Source: a virus. From it: a stretch of DNA of 30,166 nt. This document shows, one piece after another, positions 6,660-15,934 of this stretch; the stretch's first letter is position 1; every line of letters begins with the position of its first letter. The translations under genes were made by a program, and so were the position numbers. The notes beneath the pieces are model-generated. The model was not told the DNA's origin. It did not search any database and saw nothing but the letters and a program-made list of their open reading frames with translations. The stretch covers positions 1-30,166 of IMG/VR virus record IMGVR_UViG_3300020392_000650; one strand, written 5' to 3'.

Positions 6660-8837
6660 ATGAACATTGAAGGAATATTAGAACGAGCATTCGAAATATC
6701 TAAGCAGTTTGAACACGAGTATATGACTATTGAGCATGTCGTATTGGCACTTATTAAAGATAAAGAAATTAAAAAAGTTCTTAAAGAGTGTGGTGTTGAT
6801 ATGAAACAACTAGAGGCTGATCTAGTTACATATCTTAATGACGACCAATATAATAATTTAAAGTCTGAGGGCGGTAATACTGGTGAGCCTAGAAAAACTG
6901 TAGCAGTAGAAAGAATATTTCAAAGAGCATTTGCTCAAAGTATTTTCAATGGCAGAGATAAAATATCTGCTATAGATTTATTAGTAAGTATATCTAATGA
7001 AGAAAATACACATGGTTCATACTTCCTTGCAGTTAATGGTTGTCATAGAGAAACATTGTTAGACGTTTTAGGTGATGTTGTAGAAGGCGAATTTGTAGAA
7101 GAAGAAAATGATTACATTAAAAATCTAAATGAAGAAGCCTTAAACGGTGGCATAGATCCATTAATAGGTAGACAGCAAGAAGTCACAGACGTTGTTGAAA
7201 TACTTGCTAGGCGTAAAAAGAATAATGTTTGTTTAGTAGGTGAGCCTGGTGTAGGTAAAACTGCTATTGCAGAGGGTATGGCTTGGAAAATAATTAATAA
7301 ACAAGTACCAAAAACATTAGAAGATAAAACAGTTTTTCAAATAGATGTAGGTAATATGTTAGCAGGTACAAAGTTTAGAGGAGACTTTGAAGAGCGACTT
7401 AAAAGTGTATTGGATCAATTAGAAAAGAATGACAATGCAATATTGTTTATAGATGAAATACATATGATTATGGGAGCCGGTAGTGCAGGAAGTAGTCAAG
7501 TAGATGCCGCTAATATGTTAAAGCCTTTATTGGGTAAAGGTAAACTTCTTTGTATAGGAGCAACAACACCAGACGAGTTTGCAAGTACATTTGAAAAAGA
7601 TAGAGCACTAATGCGTAGATTTGCTAGACTGGATATAGAAGAAACAACATTAAAAGACACAATAGAAATTTGTAGAGGGTTACAATCGCACTATGAAGAT
7701 TTCCATAAAGTAAAATATGAAGAAGGCTCTATAGAAAAAGCATGTGAACTAGCAGATAGATATGTTAAAAACAAATACTTCCCAGACAAAGCATTAGATA
7801 TTGTAGATGCCGCAGGTGCCGTTTCAAAGGTATTGGGCAAGAAAACTGTTAAATTAGATGCTGTAGTTAAACAAGTATCTAAACTTGCAAAAATCAAAGA
7901 AGAAGTAGTAGATGTTAAAGATACTAAAGGATTTAAGAACTTAGATAAAAAGATTAAAAAGAAAGTTTTTGGACAAGATGAAGCAGTAGATAAACTTGTA
8001 GAAAGTATCCTAGTTAGTAAAGCAGGATTACGAGAGCCTAACAAGCCAATTGGCAGTTTCTTATTTGTAGGGCCAACAGGTGTAGGTAAAACAGAAACAG
8101 CAAGAGCATTGTCTGAAGAGTTAGATATTAAACTTATAAAGTTTGACATGTCAGAGTATATGGAAAGACATAGTGTAAGTAAATTAATTGGTGCTCCTCC
8201 AGGATATGTTGGACATGCCGAAGGCGAATTAGGGCAAGGTATGTTGCTATCTGAAATAGACAAAAACCCTAATTGTGTATTACTATTAGACGAAGTAGAG
8301 AAAGCCGCACCAGAAGTATTACAAGTATTACTACAAGTTATGGACGATGGTAGACTTACAGGTGCCACAGGTAAAAGTGTTGACTTTAGTAATGTTACAC
8401 TTATTATGACAAGTAACTTAGGTGCCGCAAAAGCAGAGTCAAGTAAAATAGGTTTTGGTGAAGCATCATTTAAGGACACTGATATCAAAGCAGTTAAAAG
8501 TTTCTTTACTCCAGAGTTTAGAAATAGAATAGATGCATACGTTAAATTTAATAAACTAGGAATGAAGGAAGTCAATCTTATTGTAGATAAGATTGTAAAA
8601 GAAACTAATGAACTGTTAAAAGTAAACGACAGCAAAATTACAATAGAACTTACAAAGGCCGCTAAAAAATACATTGCAGAGAATGGATTTGAACCTTCAA
8701 TGGGTGCAAGACCTTTAAAACGTTTATTTGAAAACGAAGTTAAAAAGCCTGTAAGTAAAAAGATTTTGTTTGATAAAATTGAAGAAGGCACAATATTAGT
8801 AGATTATATTGCACAATTTGAATTCACAGTAAAATGA
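6660..8837 (+). CDS. clpA: ClpA-like AAA+ unfoldase with ClpP-docking loop
   Basis: ClpA is a two-ring AAA+ unfoldase that feeds proteins into the ClpP peptidase. This 725-residue protein is complete compared with about 750 in bacteria. It has a Clp N-domain (about 1-140), Walker A1 GEPGVGKT (194-201), Walker B1 ILFIDEIH (261-268), and a D1 pore-loop region GTKFRGDFEER (236-246). In the second ring it has Walker A2 GPTGVGKT (471-478), Walker B2 LLLDEVEK (541-548), pore loop GYVG (515-518), and sensor 2 GARPLKR (682-688). There is no long middle coiled coil, so it is ClpA-like rather than ClpB-like. The IGF tripeptide at 597-599 fits the ClpP-binding loop. No clpP is seen here, so it probably uses host ClpP. 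Confidence 0.95.
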   Translation: MNIEGILERAFEISKQFEHEYMTIEHVVLALIKDKEIKKVLKECGVDMKQLEADLVTYLNDDQYNNLKSEGGNTGEPRKTVAVERIFQRAFAQSIFNGRDKISAIDLLVSISNEENTHGSYFLAVNGCHRETLLDVLGDVVEGEFVEEENDYIKNLNEEALNGGIDPLIGRQQEVTDVVEILARRKKNNVCLVGEPGVGKTAIAEGMAWKIINKQVPKTLEDKTVFQIDVGNMLAGTKFRGDFEERLKSVLDQLEKNDNAILFIDEIHMIMGAGSAGSSQVDAANMLKPLLGKGKLLCIGATTPDEFASTFEKDRALMRRFARLDIEETTLKDTIEICRGLQSHYEDFHKVKYEEGSIEKACELADRYVKNKYFPDKALDIVDAAGAVSKVLGKKTVKLDAVVKQVSKLAKIKEEVVDVKDTKGFKNLDKKIKKKVFGQDEAVDKLVESILVSKAGLREPNKPIGSFLFVGPTGVGKTETARALSEELDIKLIKFDMSEYMERHSVSKLIGAPPGYVGHAEGELGQGMLLSEIDKNPNCVLLLDEVEKAAPEVLQVLLQVMDDGRLTGATGKSVDFSNVTLIMTSNLGAAKAESSKIGFGEASFKDTDIKAVKSFFTPEFRNRIDAYVKFNKLGMKEVNLIVDKIVKETNELLKVNDSKITIELTKAAKKYIAENGFEPSMGARPLKRLFENEVKKPVSKKILFDKIEEGTILVDYIAQFEFTVK

Positions 8838-9397
8838 TTGGTAACAAGGTTTCTAATACCACTATACACCCAAGTTGTAAACTTTGGTGGAGCAAGTATC
8901 ACTATAAAGTCACTTTACAAGGCAATAGGCTTGTACACGATGCCATGGTAATGAGAGATATGGATGACTTTCATTTAAACGTTGTATTCAAAGAATGGGA
9001 CAGTATTAAAAATGTATGGAATAGAAATCTTACATATTATTTCAAAAGTGCAGATGTTTGTAAACAATTTATAAACAAGTTTGAAGAACACATAATCAAA
9101 GCAGAAGGTGTACGAACGCAAGAAGAATTAGATGTTATCAATGATGATACTAAAATATTAAGGCGTCGCCTGTTTTTTAATAAATACAGGTATGTAATAC
9201 ACGAAGTAATGCCAGACAAACAAAGAGTAGAAAAATACAAAAAGTTGACTGGTAGTATGAATGCTAGATTTTTTGATGATAGCACTAATTGGCGATATTA
9301 CATTTACTTGGCACATAAAAAAGATGTTGCCAAACTACAACTGACATTAGGCAAAATAGATAATGTGCAGAAAGTAGTATTACTAGAGGAAATTTAA
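8834..9397 (+). CDS. Hypothetical protein
   Basis: This 187-residue soluble protein is rich in Lys, Asn and aromatic residues, with no signal peptide or membrane segment. Its ATG overlaps the clpA stop by 4 bases (ATGA), and its stop ends one base before the endolysin ATG, so it lies within a continuous cotranscribed run. A region of basic residues (about 113-120, including RRR) may contact nucleic acid, but this is only a guess. No family recognised. Confidence 0.65.
   Translation: MIGNKVSNTTIHPSCKLWWSKYHYKVTLQGNRLVHDAMVMRDMDDFHLNVVFKEWDSIKNVWNRNLTYYFKSADVCKQFINKFEEHIIKAEGVRTQEELDVINDDTKILRRRLFFNKYRYVIHEVMPDKQRVEKYKKLTGSMNARFFDDSTNWRYYIYLAHKKDVAKLQLTLGKIDNVQKVVLLEEI
9179..9186 (+). promoter_or_regulatory. 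Possible internal late promoter (AATAAATA)
   Basis: AATAAATAC matches the late octamer and lies inside the preceding gene, about 210 bases before the endolysin ATG. It would allow late expression of the lysozyme separately from the early dnaJ-clpA promoter. In AT-rich coding sequence a chance match is quite likely. Confidence 0.3.
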
Positions 9398-9871
9398 ATG
9401 GGATTATTTGGCAGAGATACTAAATTAGATAGAGAAGCAGTTTTTGAACAACTGAAAATAGATGAAGGAGTAGTAAATGAAATCTACCATGACCACCTTG
9501 GCTACCCAACATTTGGTGTCGGGCATCTCGTACTTGAATCTGACCCAGAGCATGGACAAGCACTTGGTACGTCAGTATCAGAAGAAAGAGTTAAAGAATG
9601 TTTCGAAAAGGATCTTGATACAGCAATTAATGAGTGTGAGTTACTATACGAAGAAGGGGTATTTGGAGACTTACCAGACGAGGTACAGCAAATCTTGGTT
9701 AACATGATGTTTAATATGGGTCGCACACGCCTTAGCAAATTCAAAAAAATGCACGCCGCAATCATAAAAGAAGACTGGAAAACAGCCGCAGTAGAGGGTA
9801 GAGACAGTCGTTGGTATAATCAAGTTACAAATCGTGCAGAAAGACTAATGAGTAGACTAGAGCAAGTTTAG
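9398..9871 (+). CDS. T4-type lysozyme (endolysin, GH24)
   Basis: The enzyme cuts the MurNAc-GlcNAc bonds of peptidoglycan to release progeny. The 157-residue protein matches T4 lysozyme in length and active-site spacing. Glu23 (in DEG), Asp32 and Thr38 (in the YPTFGVGH region) sit 9 and 15 residues apart as in T4 E11/D20/T26. The C-terminal domain has the typical NMMFNMG and RAERL motifs. There is no signal peptide or signal anchor, so it needs a holin to reach the periplasm. The Shine-Dalgarno AGAGGAA precedes the ATG. A short N-terminal extension of about 12 residues relative to T4 is the only difference I note. Confidence 0.93.
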   Translation: MGLFGRDTKLDREAVFEQLKIDEGVVNEIYHDHLGYPTFGVGHLVLESDPEHGQALGTSVSEERVKECFEKDLDTAINECELLYEEGVFGDLPDEVQQILVNMMFNMGRTRLSKFKKMHAAIIKEDWKTAAVEGRDSRWYNQVTNRAERLMSRLEQV

Positions 9872-9897
9872 TTAGATTCTTTTTAATGCCCAATTGA

Positions 9898-9905
9898 GAT
9901 AAATA
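9898..9905 (+). promoter_or_regulatory. T4-type late promoter (GATAAATA)
   Basis: GATAAATAC sits in the short gap between the lysozyme and the small structural gene. The expected start is about 9911, giving a leader of about 9 bases that begins with GAGG, which can serve as a ribosome-binding site. Confidence 0.75.
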
Positions 9906-9919
9906 CAATTGAGGCTACT

Positions 9920-10279
9920 ATGAGAAGAACATTAGAAATGCTAGGAAATTCAAGCGATAAAATGAATCTTACTGGCGATAAAATTAAAGCAGATAGTTAT
10001 TTCGGTTACACGGACGGAATCCATTCCATTAGTGTAAAGTTAAATGCTTTTGTAGGCAAAATCAAACTACAAGGTTCCCTATCACTTTCCCCTGCAGATG
10101 CAGATTGGGGTGATGTAAAACTAATTGAAAAAGCATCTGCAACCACAGGAACAGAAATTCACACATTCAAAGGTAATTATGTATATTTACGGGCCGTACT
10201 TGATAGATCAGGTGTTGGTGACGGTAGCACATACATTACTGATTATGGTAGTATCTCACAAATTTTATTAAGTAATTAA
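9920..10279 (+). CDS. Small structural/tail protein
   Basis: This 119-residue protein is rich in Ser, Thr, Gly and short beta-strand patterns, with no signal or membrane segment. It begins 15 bases after a late promoter octamer and is followed by the large fibre genes, so a virion or fibre-associated role is likely. No specific family is recognised. Confidence 0.68.
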   Translation: MRRTLEMLGNSSDKMNLTGDKIKADSYFGYTDGIHSISVKLNAFVGKIKLQGSLSLSPADADWGDVKLIEKASATTGTEIHTFKGNYVYLRAVLDRSGVGDGSTYITDYGSISQILLSN

Positions 10280-10291
10280 ATTATAATAGTT

Positions 10292-10299
10292 GATAAATA
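10292..10299 (+). promoter_or_regulatory. T4-type late promoter (GATAAATA)
   Basis: GATAAATAC lies 32 bases before the ATG of the collagen-like fibre gene. The expected start near 10305 leaves a leader of about 26 bases containing AGGA before the ATG. Confidence 0.78.
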
Positions 10300-10330
10300 C
10301 ATTATAATTGCAATTTAATATAGGAATACT

Positions 10331-13300
10331 ATGCCAAACGTAACAGGAGATAATTTAACTTTTAATATAGACGGGATTGCAAATAATCAAATCCTTGTTT
10401 ATAATGCCAGTCAGGGCATTTTTGTTGCACAAGACAGTTTATCCACAGATGCCAATGCCGCAATAGTAGGTGGTGGTAATGTAGGTACTTCAGGCGTAGG
10501 TGTATTCTCAGCCAAAGATGGCACACAATTAAAGTTTAAGAAGATTGCAGGTTCAGGTGCAACAAGTGTTAGTGAATCAGCAAATGTTATTACAATATCT
10601 TCAACAGCCTATGTTCAACCAACTCCAGTAGTCTCACACAAAATAAATGGAAATGCCTACGTTATATCAGGTAGGAACTTTGGTAACAATGCAAACATAC
10701 AGGCTTTTGCAGGTATTTTAAATAATGCAAATTATCCTACTAACAGTCAAAGTGCAGGATTTGATGCTAAGACAAGATTTGTAATTGGTTCAAATGATCA
10801 AACTGACGTTGAAGTTAATTCACAACATAGTATTTTATTAAGAACAAAAAGCACAGATGGACATATTGAAGTTAGAAGTGCTAACAGTACAGTATTTTAT
10901 GTAGGTAGTAGTTCAAGTACATCACCAGCATTAAAAATAAATTCTAACAAAAGTACAACTTTTGCTAACGCATTTACACTTCCTTCATCAGATGGTACTA
11001 ATGGTCAAGTATTAGTTACTAATGGTTCAGGTGCAGTTAGTTGGACAACTTTAAGTACAGGCGGTATTACTGCAAGTCAACTTCAAGCCAACTTAGCAAA
11101 CTATATTCCTAAAAATGCAACTAGCACACCAGACGTAACAAATGCTTACGATATTGGTAGTAGCAGTTTAAAATATTTAAACATACATGCTAGTAGATTT
11201 CAAGGTGTGGCAGACTTTGCCACCAAATTAGGTAGCAGTGGTCAGAACCTATCATACAGTACATTAGCAAATGCATTAATTAGCACAAATAATCTAAGTG
11301 ATGTTGCTAGTGTATCTACTGCTAGAACAAATTTAAGTGTTTACAGTAAAGCAGAAGTAGACACTAAACTAGATACTGCTCAATTACAGAACGCAATAGG
11401 AACTGTTACTTCAGTAGGTTCCGCAAATACAATTACTGCAAACAGTTCTACAACCAATATTAGATTTGAAGGCGGAACTGGTATAAATGTTAATCAATAT
11501 AGCAGTAACAATACAATACAATTTTCAAAATCAGATGCCACTACAGGTGTTTTCAAAACTATTGATGTAGACGGTACAGCCGTTATTGCAGATACTAATA
11601 CAGATACACTTAATTTAAGAAGTGGTTCTAATGTAAGTTTTGTAACTAATACAGGCACTGATACAATTACAATAGATGCAACATTAGACGATGCTTCTAT
11701 TGACAAATATACTAAAGGACAAGTTAATACATTATTAAGTGCAAATGTTTCAGCATTAAGATTTTATAAAACAGTAGCAGGTGACACAGGTTCAACTGCC
11801 GCTAGTGCCAAAGATGATACATTTACTATTACAGGTGGCGATGGTATTACTACAGCAGTTACAGGTGATACTGTTACAATTACTAATACCCAATTAAACA
11901 CAGGTATATTTAAAAATATAGGTGTTACAGGACAAAACACCATTATAGCAGAAAACAATCAAGATACATTAAACTTTGAGGCTGGTGCAGGTATATCAAT
12001 AACAACTGACACTAATTTAGATAAAGTTACTATTACTAATACAGGCAGTGGCGGAGGTGGTGGTGTATCCGAAGCATTTAAAAATGTAGCAGTACAAGGC
12101 GGTAATACAGTAGTAGCCAACGTAGCCGCAGATACATTAACATTTGTAGCAGGTAGTAATGCAACTATTACTGCTGATAGCAGTAACCAAACAATTACAA
12201 TTGATTCTACACTATCTGGATCAGGAACAAAAGGTGAACCAGGAGTAGCCGGCCCGGCAGGTAATGATGGATCAGATGGAGCAAAAGGACAAAAAGGTGA
12301 AGTAGGAGAGGCTGGCACAACAGGTCCGGCAGGACCACAAGGTACAGCAGGTAGTTCTGGTGCATCAGGTCCGGCTGGAGATAAGGGTGATAAAGGTGAG
12401 CAAGGTGCTCAAGGAACACAGGGTTCAGCAGGTGATAAAGGGGCTCAAGGTGCTCAAGGAGACGTAGGAGCAACTGGACCAGGTGGAAGTGCTGGAGATA
12501 AAGGTTCAAAAGGAGAAGTAGGTCCACAAGGTGCTCAAGGTGTTGCTGGAGATAAAGGTGATACAGGATCACAAGGACCACAAGGAACCGCAGGTGTTAC
12601 TGGACCACAAGGTAATGTAGGACCAGCAGGTGACAAAGGAGAGCCAAGTTCAGTAGCAGGACCACAAGGACCTTCAGGTAATGCTGGAGACAAAGGACAA
12701 AAAGGAGCAACAGGTGTTACTGGCCCAGGTGGTAGTGCTGGAGACAAAGGTTCAAAAGGTGAACCAAGTGCAGTCGCTGGACCACAAGGACAAAAAGGAG
12801 ACACTGGCGCACAAGGACCACAAGGAGATACAGGTGCAACTGGACCAGCAGGAGCAGATAGTACAGTAGCAGGTCCAACAGGTCCACAAGGTAATACAGG
12901 TCCAGCAGGTCCACAAGGAGATAAAGGACAGAAAGGAGCCGGTGGCGATAAAGGACAAAAAGGAGAATTAGGTGTTCAGGGTTCAACAGGACCTCAAGGC
13001 GCACAAGGTGATAAGGGTGAACAAGGTGCCCAAGGACCAGCAGGTGGTACAGGCCCAGTAGGACCACAGGGTAATGTAGGTGCAACTGGACCAACAGGAC
13101 CGGCTGGGGATAAAGGAACAAAAGGTGATTATGGTGGCCCAACTGGACCAACAGGGGATAAAGGACAAAAAGGAGAAATTGGTCCTCAAGGAAATTCAGG
13201 TAATACTGGACCAACTGGACCAGAAGGTGACAAAGGTAACGCAGGTAACACTGGACCAGCAGGACCAGGCGGTAGTGCTGGAGATAAAGGACAGAAGGGT

Positions 13301-13813
13301 GAACCTAGTTCAGTAGCAGGACCGGCCGGACCAGCAGGGGACAAAGGTGCTCAGGGTGATGCTGGTGCAGGTGGATCAGCAGGAGACAAAGGACAAAAAG
13401 GTGAAGCAGGCGGTGGCGGTGGAGGCTCAGGTGCCGCTATAGAAAGATTAAAATTAAATTATGACACATCAGGCAATTTAACAAGTGTTTCAGACACTAC
13501 ATCAGGCATTAATGCAACAACAATTACTAGTGCCGCAGGTGCAGAACTTGAAATACAATTTACTGGATTTAGTTATCCTCCAGGAGCAATCATGTCATAT
13601 GGTTATAACTATCCACAAAACAAGTATAACTTTAATGCTATTACAAGTGATTGGACTACGAGAACAATAGACGGCGGTGGTTCAAGTGGTTCACCAACAG
13701 CATTTGGAAGTTTCTCAAATATAGACTTAAAAGTATCTGAGGCGATAACAGGAGCCAGTAGAAGTTTTGGTCAAGCAACACATGCCTGGCTAACATTTAT
13801 TATGGCGGACTAA
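10331..13813 (+). CDS. Fibre protein with collagen-like Gly-X-Y domain
   Basis: This 1160-residue late protein is probably a tail fibre or other virion appendage. Residues about 1-400 are Ser/Thr/Asn-rich and beta-like, including the short motif [17 protein letters not shown] found in many phage fibres. About residues 405-630 hold four tandem copies of a repeat of about 45-50 residues, each starting F/Y-K-x-(I/V) and ending ITI(T/D). Residues 632 to about 1033 are a nearly unbroken collagen-like Gly-X-Y run, rich in GDKG, GQKG, GPAG and GPQG, that should form a trimeric triple helix. A Gly-rich hinge and a globular C-terminal tip of about 120 residues (about 1040-1160) follow, which could bind the host surface. 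Phage collagen domains are known as trimeric stalks. Confidence 0.9.
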   Translation: MPNVTGDNLTFNIDGIANNQILVYNASQGIFVAQDSLSTDANAAIVGGGNVGTSGVGVFSAKDGTQLKFKKIAGSGATSVSESANVITISSTAYVQPTPVVSHKINGNAYVISGRNFGNNANIQAFAGILNNANYPTNSQSAGFDAKTRFVIGSNDQTDVEVNSQHSILLRTKSTDGHIEVRSANSTVFYVGSSSSTSPALKINSNKSTTFANAFTLPSSDGTNGQVLVTNGSGAVSWTTLSTGGITASQLQANLANYIPKNATSTPDVTNAYDIGSSSLKYLNIHASRFQGVADFATKLGSSGQNLSYSTLANALISTNNLSDVASVSTARTNLSVYSKAEVDTKLDTAQLQNAIGTVTSVGSANTITANSSTTNIRFEGGTGINVNQYSSNNTIQFSKSDATTGVFKTIDVDGTAVIADTNTDTLNLRSGSNVSFVTNTGTDTITIDATLDDASIDKYTKGQVNTLLSANVSALRFYKTVAGDTGSTAASAKDDTFTITGGDGITTAVTGDTVTITNTQLNTGIFKNIGVTGQNTIIAENNQDTLNFEAGAGISITTDTNLDKVTITNTGSGGGGGVSEAFKNVAVQGGNTVVANVAADTLTFVAGSNATITADSSNQTITIDSTLSGSGTKGEPGVAGPAGNDGSDGAKGQKGEVGEAGTTGPAGPQGTAGSSGASGPAGDKGDKGEQGAQGTQGSAGDKGAQGAQGDVGATGPGGSAGDKGSKGEVGPQGAQGVAGDKGDTGSQGPQGTAGVTGPQGNVGPAGDKGEPSSVAGPQGPSGNAGDKGQKGATGVTGPGGSAGDKGSKGEPSAVAGPQGQKGDTGAQGPQGDTGATGPAGADSTVAGPTGPQGNTGPAGPQGDKGQKGAGGDKGQKGELGVQGSTGPQGAQGDKGEQGAQGPAGGTGPVGPQGNVGATGPTGPAGDKGTKGDYGGPTGPTGDKGQKGEIGPQGNSGNTGPTGPEGDKGNAGNTGPAGPGGSAGDKGQKGEPSSVAGPAGPAGDKGAQGDAGAGGSAGDKGQKGEAGGGGGGSGAAIERLKLNYDTSGNLTSVSDTTSGINATTITSAAGAELEIQFTGFSYPPGAIMSYGYNYPQNKYNFNAITSDWTTRTIDGGGSSGSPTAFGSFSNIDLKVSEAITGASRSFGQATHAWLTFIMAD
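11547..12215 (+). repeat. Four tandem protein repeats before the collagen stalk
   Basis: Four diverged copies of a unit of about 45-50 residues begin near 11550, 11765, 11908 and 12077. Each has the form FK-x-I/V, an Asn/Thr-rich turn, DTLN/T-F, and a final ITI(T/D) strand. They are likely a beta-structured shaft made by internal duplication. Confidence 0.65.
12224..13430 (+). repeat. Collagen-like Gly-X-Y coding repeat
   Basis: About 130 consecutive Gly-X-Y triplets are coded here, with a few insertions of PSSVAG or PSAVAG type that break the phase. At DNA level the region is locally repetitive (GGACCACAAGG, GGAGATAAAGG, GGACAAAAAGG variants). Such sequence can change length by slippage or recombination. 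Confidence 0.88.
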
Positions 13814-13817
13814 TATC

Positions 13818-15830
13818 ATGTCTTATAAGACAAGTCACATAGAATTAAACGTACCAAACAAAGTATTAGGAGTTAGTGTTACTAGCATTACAGGTAAAAC
13901 CATATGGGCTCATGCTAACGGATCTAATGACAGATGGTACTCAGGTGGAGCCGCACCAAAAAATTATCAATGGACTATAGCATTTACTGTTACATCACAA
14001 GCACATGGTTCTCACTTAACTAGAAAGGACAGAGAATTTAACGCACTAGATGTTAGTGTAGGTGATTGGATAGCAGGTGCATCTGATGGTAAATGTTTAA
14101 AGATTATATCTATTAGTGCTAAAAGTACATCTGCTGTCACATGTGTTGTAGAAGATGTAGCAAGATATAATACATTTAAAAGCAGTTCAGGTAATGGTAT
14201 CTTTGGTTCGGGTAGTGCCGTTGTTTTTACACTGAACGAAAGTGGACACCCAATGCTAGATCCACTACCAAGTGGTATAGTTAGTTCAGACTTTTATGCA
14301 AACGTAAACAGTAGATTCCAATACTTAAACCCGCAACTAAACTATTTGCTAGAAAAAACTGCACATGGCTTTAGTGTAGGAGATGTTGTTGCTGTGAGTA
14401 ATCAAGGAACATTTGTTAAGGCAAATAGTGCCTTAATAGATAAAGCATTTGGTGTAGTAACTGAAAACGGACCTGGACCAGATAGTTTTATGATATCACC
14501 TAACAATAGAATTATAGACTTTGTACCAGCAATACCTGGTAATGCAGGAGATTATGTATATGCAGATACTGATGGAGACTTAACTACAACCAGTACTGGT
14601 AAAATAATGTTCTTAAAAATTAAGAACGCAGTTGAAACAACCACAACAGGTAGCACAACAAATCCTACAGTAGTTGATGGAACTGTAGTTACGTTTAATG
14701 GTGTTTCTCATACGTTTAATGGGTCTGGTACAGAAAGTTCTCTAGCAGAGATAGTTAGCCAAATAAATGGATTAAGTGGAACCAGTATTGTTGCAAGTAC
14801 AACACCAGCACCCACAACAGTCAGTTCTACTGCGAGTGGTACTGCTTATGGATTAGTAGGTGGATATACAAATTTCAGTGCTATATTTAATGCAGGTAGC
14901 GGTAACACAACTGTAAACTTTACAACCAATACTGCAGGGCAGGCCGCATATAGTCAGAATGTTGCTATACCAGAAGACATGGCAACAGACATAAATGCCG
15001 CAAGTATTCCCAATTTAACAGCAACGTTCACAAGTAGTGTACTAACACTTACAGAAGCAAATGGTAATGCAATTAATATTTTCAATAGTAGTAATGATGC
15101 CAATGATAAACCTTATGTAGGAGCAAGTAATGTATCTGGACTACCGTCATTTACATCTGCAAGTACTGGTAATAAATTAACATTAACAAGAACAAATGGC
15201 GGACCTATTAATATATTTGATAACGCAGGAACATTTGAAGCAAACTGTGGTATCTTTAGTGTACATAATGGTTCCTTCCCATTAGCAATGAATGTAGAAC
15301 AAGGTCTTAAAAATGCTACTGTTACAGTTGTTGCTGACATTAGTGCTAGAAACAATTTAAGTCCTACAGTAGGAGACCAAGCATACGTCTTAAATGCTGG
15401 TGATAGTGAATGGGCATTATACTTATATGATGGCTCAGCATGGTCTAAAGTGTCAGACGAAGATAGTGCTAACACAGATGCACAAACACTAACAAATACA
15501 GTGACAGCACCATTCAGTGGATTTGGTAACAGTCAAAATGTATCAATGGGTAGTGTATCACCTGGTGGTAAAATACAAAGCATTAGTGTTGATGTGCATA
15601 CAGCATTCACAGGTGGTTCTCAAGAGGCAACTATTGAAGTTGGTACCACAACAGATAACGATCAATTACATGCTGGAACAGAAAATGACACAACAGAAGT
15701 AGGCACTTATATCTCAAATCCAGAGTTCGTACACCCTTCAGGGGAATCATCAGAGTACGATATTAATCTAAGAATCAATCATTACGGAGCCACAGCCGGC
15801 AACGTAACAGTCAAAGTCACTTATATCTAA
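13818..15830 (+). CDS. Large structural/fibre protein
   Basis: This 670-residue Ser/Thr/Gly-rich beta-type protein lies 4 bases after the collagen-like fibre gene and shares its late transcript. An N-terminal domain of about 270 residues looks globular (with GFSVGDVVAVSNQG near 185-197). The middle holds an internal repeat: LTLTEANGNAINIF and LTLTRTNGGPINIF are about 44 residues apart. A segment near 500-530 (GDQAYVLNAGDSEWALYLYDG) resembles domains found near the tips of many phage fibres. The last 130 residues are again beta-rich. Probably a tail-fibre or baseplate-associated virion protein; no exact homologue is recognised. Confidence 0.75.
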   Translation: MSYKTSHIELNVPNKVLGVSVTSITGKTIWAHANGSNDRWYSGGAAPKNYQWTIAFTVTSQAHGSHLTRKDREFNALDVSVGDWIAGASDGKCLKIISISAKSTSAVTCVVEDVARYNTFKSSSGNGIFGSGSAVVFTLNESGHPMLDPLPSGIVSSDFYANVNSRFQYLNPQLNYLLEKTAHGFSVGDVVAVSNQGTFVKANSALIDKAFGVVTENGPGPDSFMISPNNRIIDFVPAIPGNAGDYVYADTDGDLTTTSTGKIMFLKIKNAVETTTTGSTTNPTVVDGTVVTFNGVSHTFNGSGTESSLAEIVSQINGLSGTSIVASTTPAPTTVSSTASGTAYGLVGGYTNFSAIFNAGSGNTTVNFTTNTAGQAAYSQNVAIPEDMATDINAASIPNLTATFTSSVLTLTEANGNAINIFNSSNDANDKPYVGASNVSGLPSFTSASTGNKLTLTRTNGGPINIFDNAGTFEANCGIFSVHNGSFPLAMNVEQGLKNATVTVVADISARNNLSPTVGDQAYVLNAGDSEWALYLYDGSAWSKVSDEDSANTDAQTLTNTVTAPFSGFGNSQNVSMGSVSPGGKIQSISVDVHTAFTGGSQEATIEVGTTTDNDQLHAGTENDTTEVGTYISNPEFVHPSGESSEYDINLRINHYGATAGNVTVKVTYI

Positions 15831-15835
15831 GCAAA

Positions 15836-15852
15836 GGCCAATATTTTTGGCT
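15836..15852 (+). terminator. Weak hairpin after the structural gene
   Basis: GCCAA (15837-15841) and TTGGC (15847-15851) can pair around a 5-base loop, with one extra G-U pair outside. There is no U-run after it, so it is at best a weak terminator or an mRNA 3'-end stabiliser. Confidence 0.25.
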
Positions 15853-15859
15853 AAGTTAA

Positions 15860-15867
15860 GATAAATA
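15860..15867 (+). promoter_or_regulatory. T4-type late promoter (GATAAATA)
   Basis: GATAAATAC lies 68 bases before the ATG of the next fibre gene. The expected start near 15873 gives a leader of about 62 bases ending in the Shine-Dalgarno AGGGAGA. The long leader contrasts with the leaderless late genes elsewhere. Confidence 0.78.
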
Positions 15868-15934
15868 CAAGTAGACATACATCACACACTATTCCGGAAC
15901 AGTGAAAAATATTAAACTCTCAGGGAGATAACAA

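Noticed and set aside
7691-8791. Long open frame (366 codons) on the minus strand
   Set aside because: It lies antisense to the clpA-like gene, is Ser/Leu-rich as expected from reading that gene backwards, and has no ribosome-binding site.
12207-13214. Several open frames on both strands across the collagen-like region
   Set aside because: They arise from the periodic Gly-X-Y coding. Their Leu/His/Tyr- or Pro/Ser-rich products are shadows of the collagen frame.
12224-13430. Short direct DNA repeats resembling a CRISPR or minisatellite array
   Set aside because: Units are irregular multiples of 9 bases and code continuously for Gly-X-Y triplets. There are no constant repeats with unique spacers.
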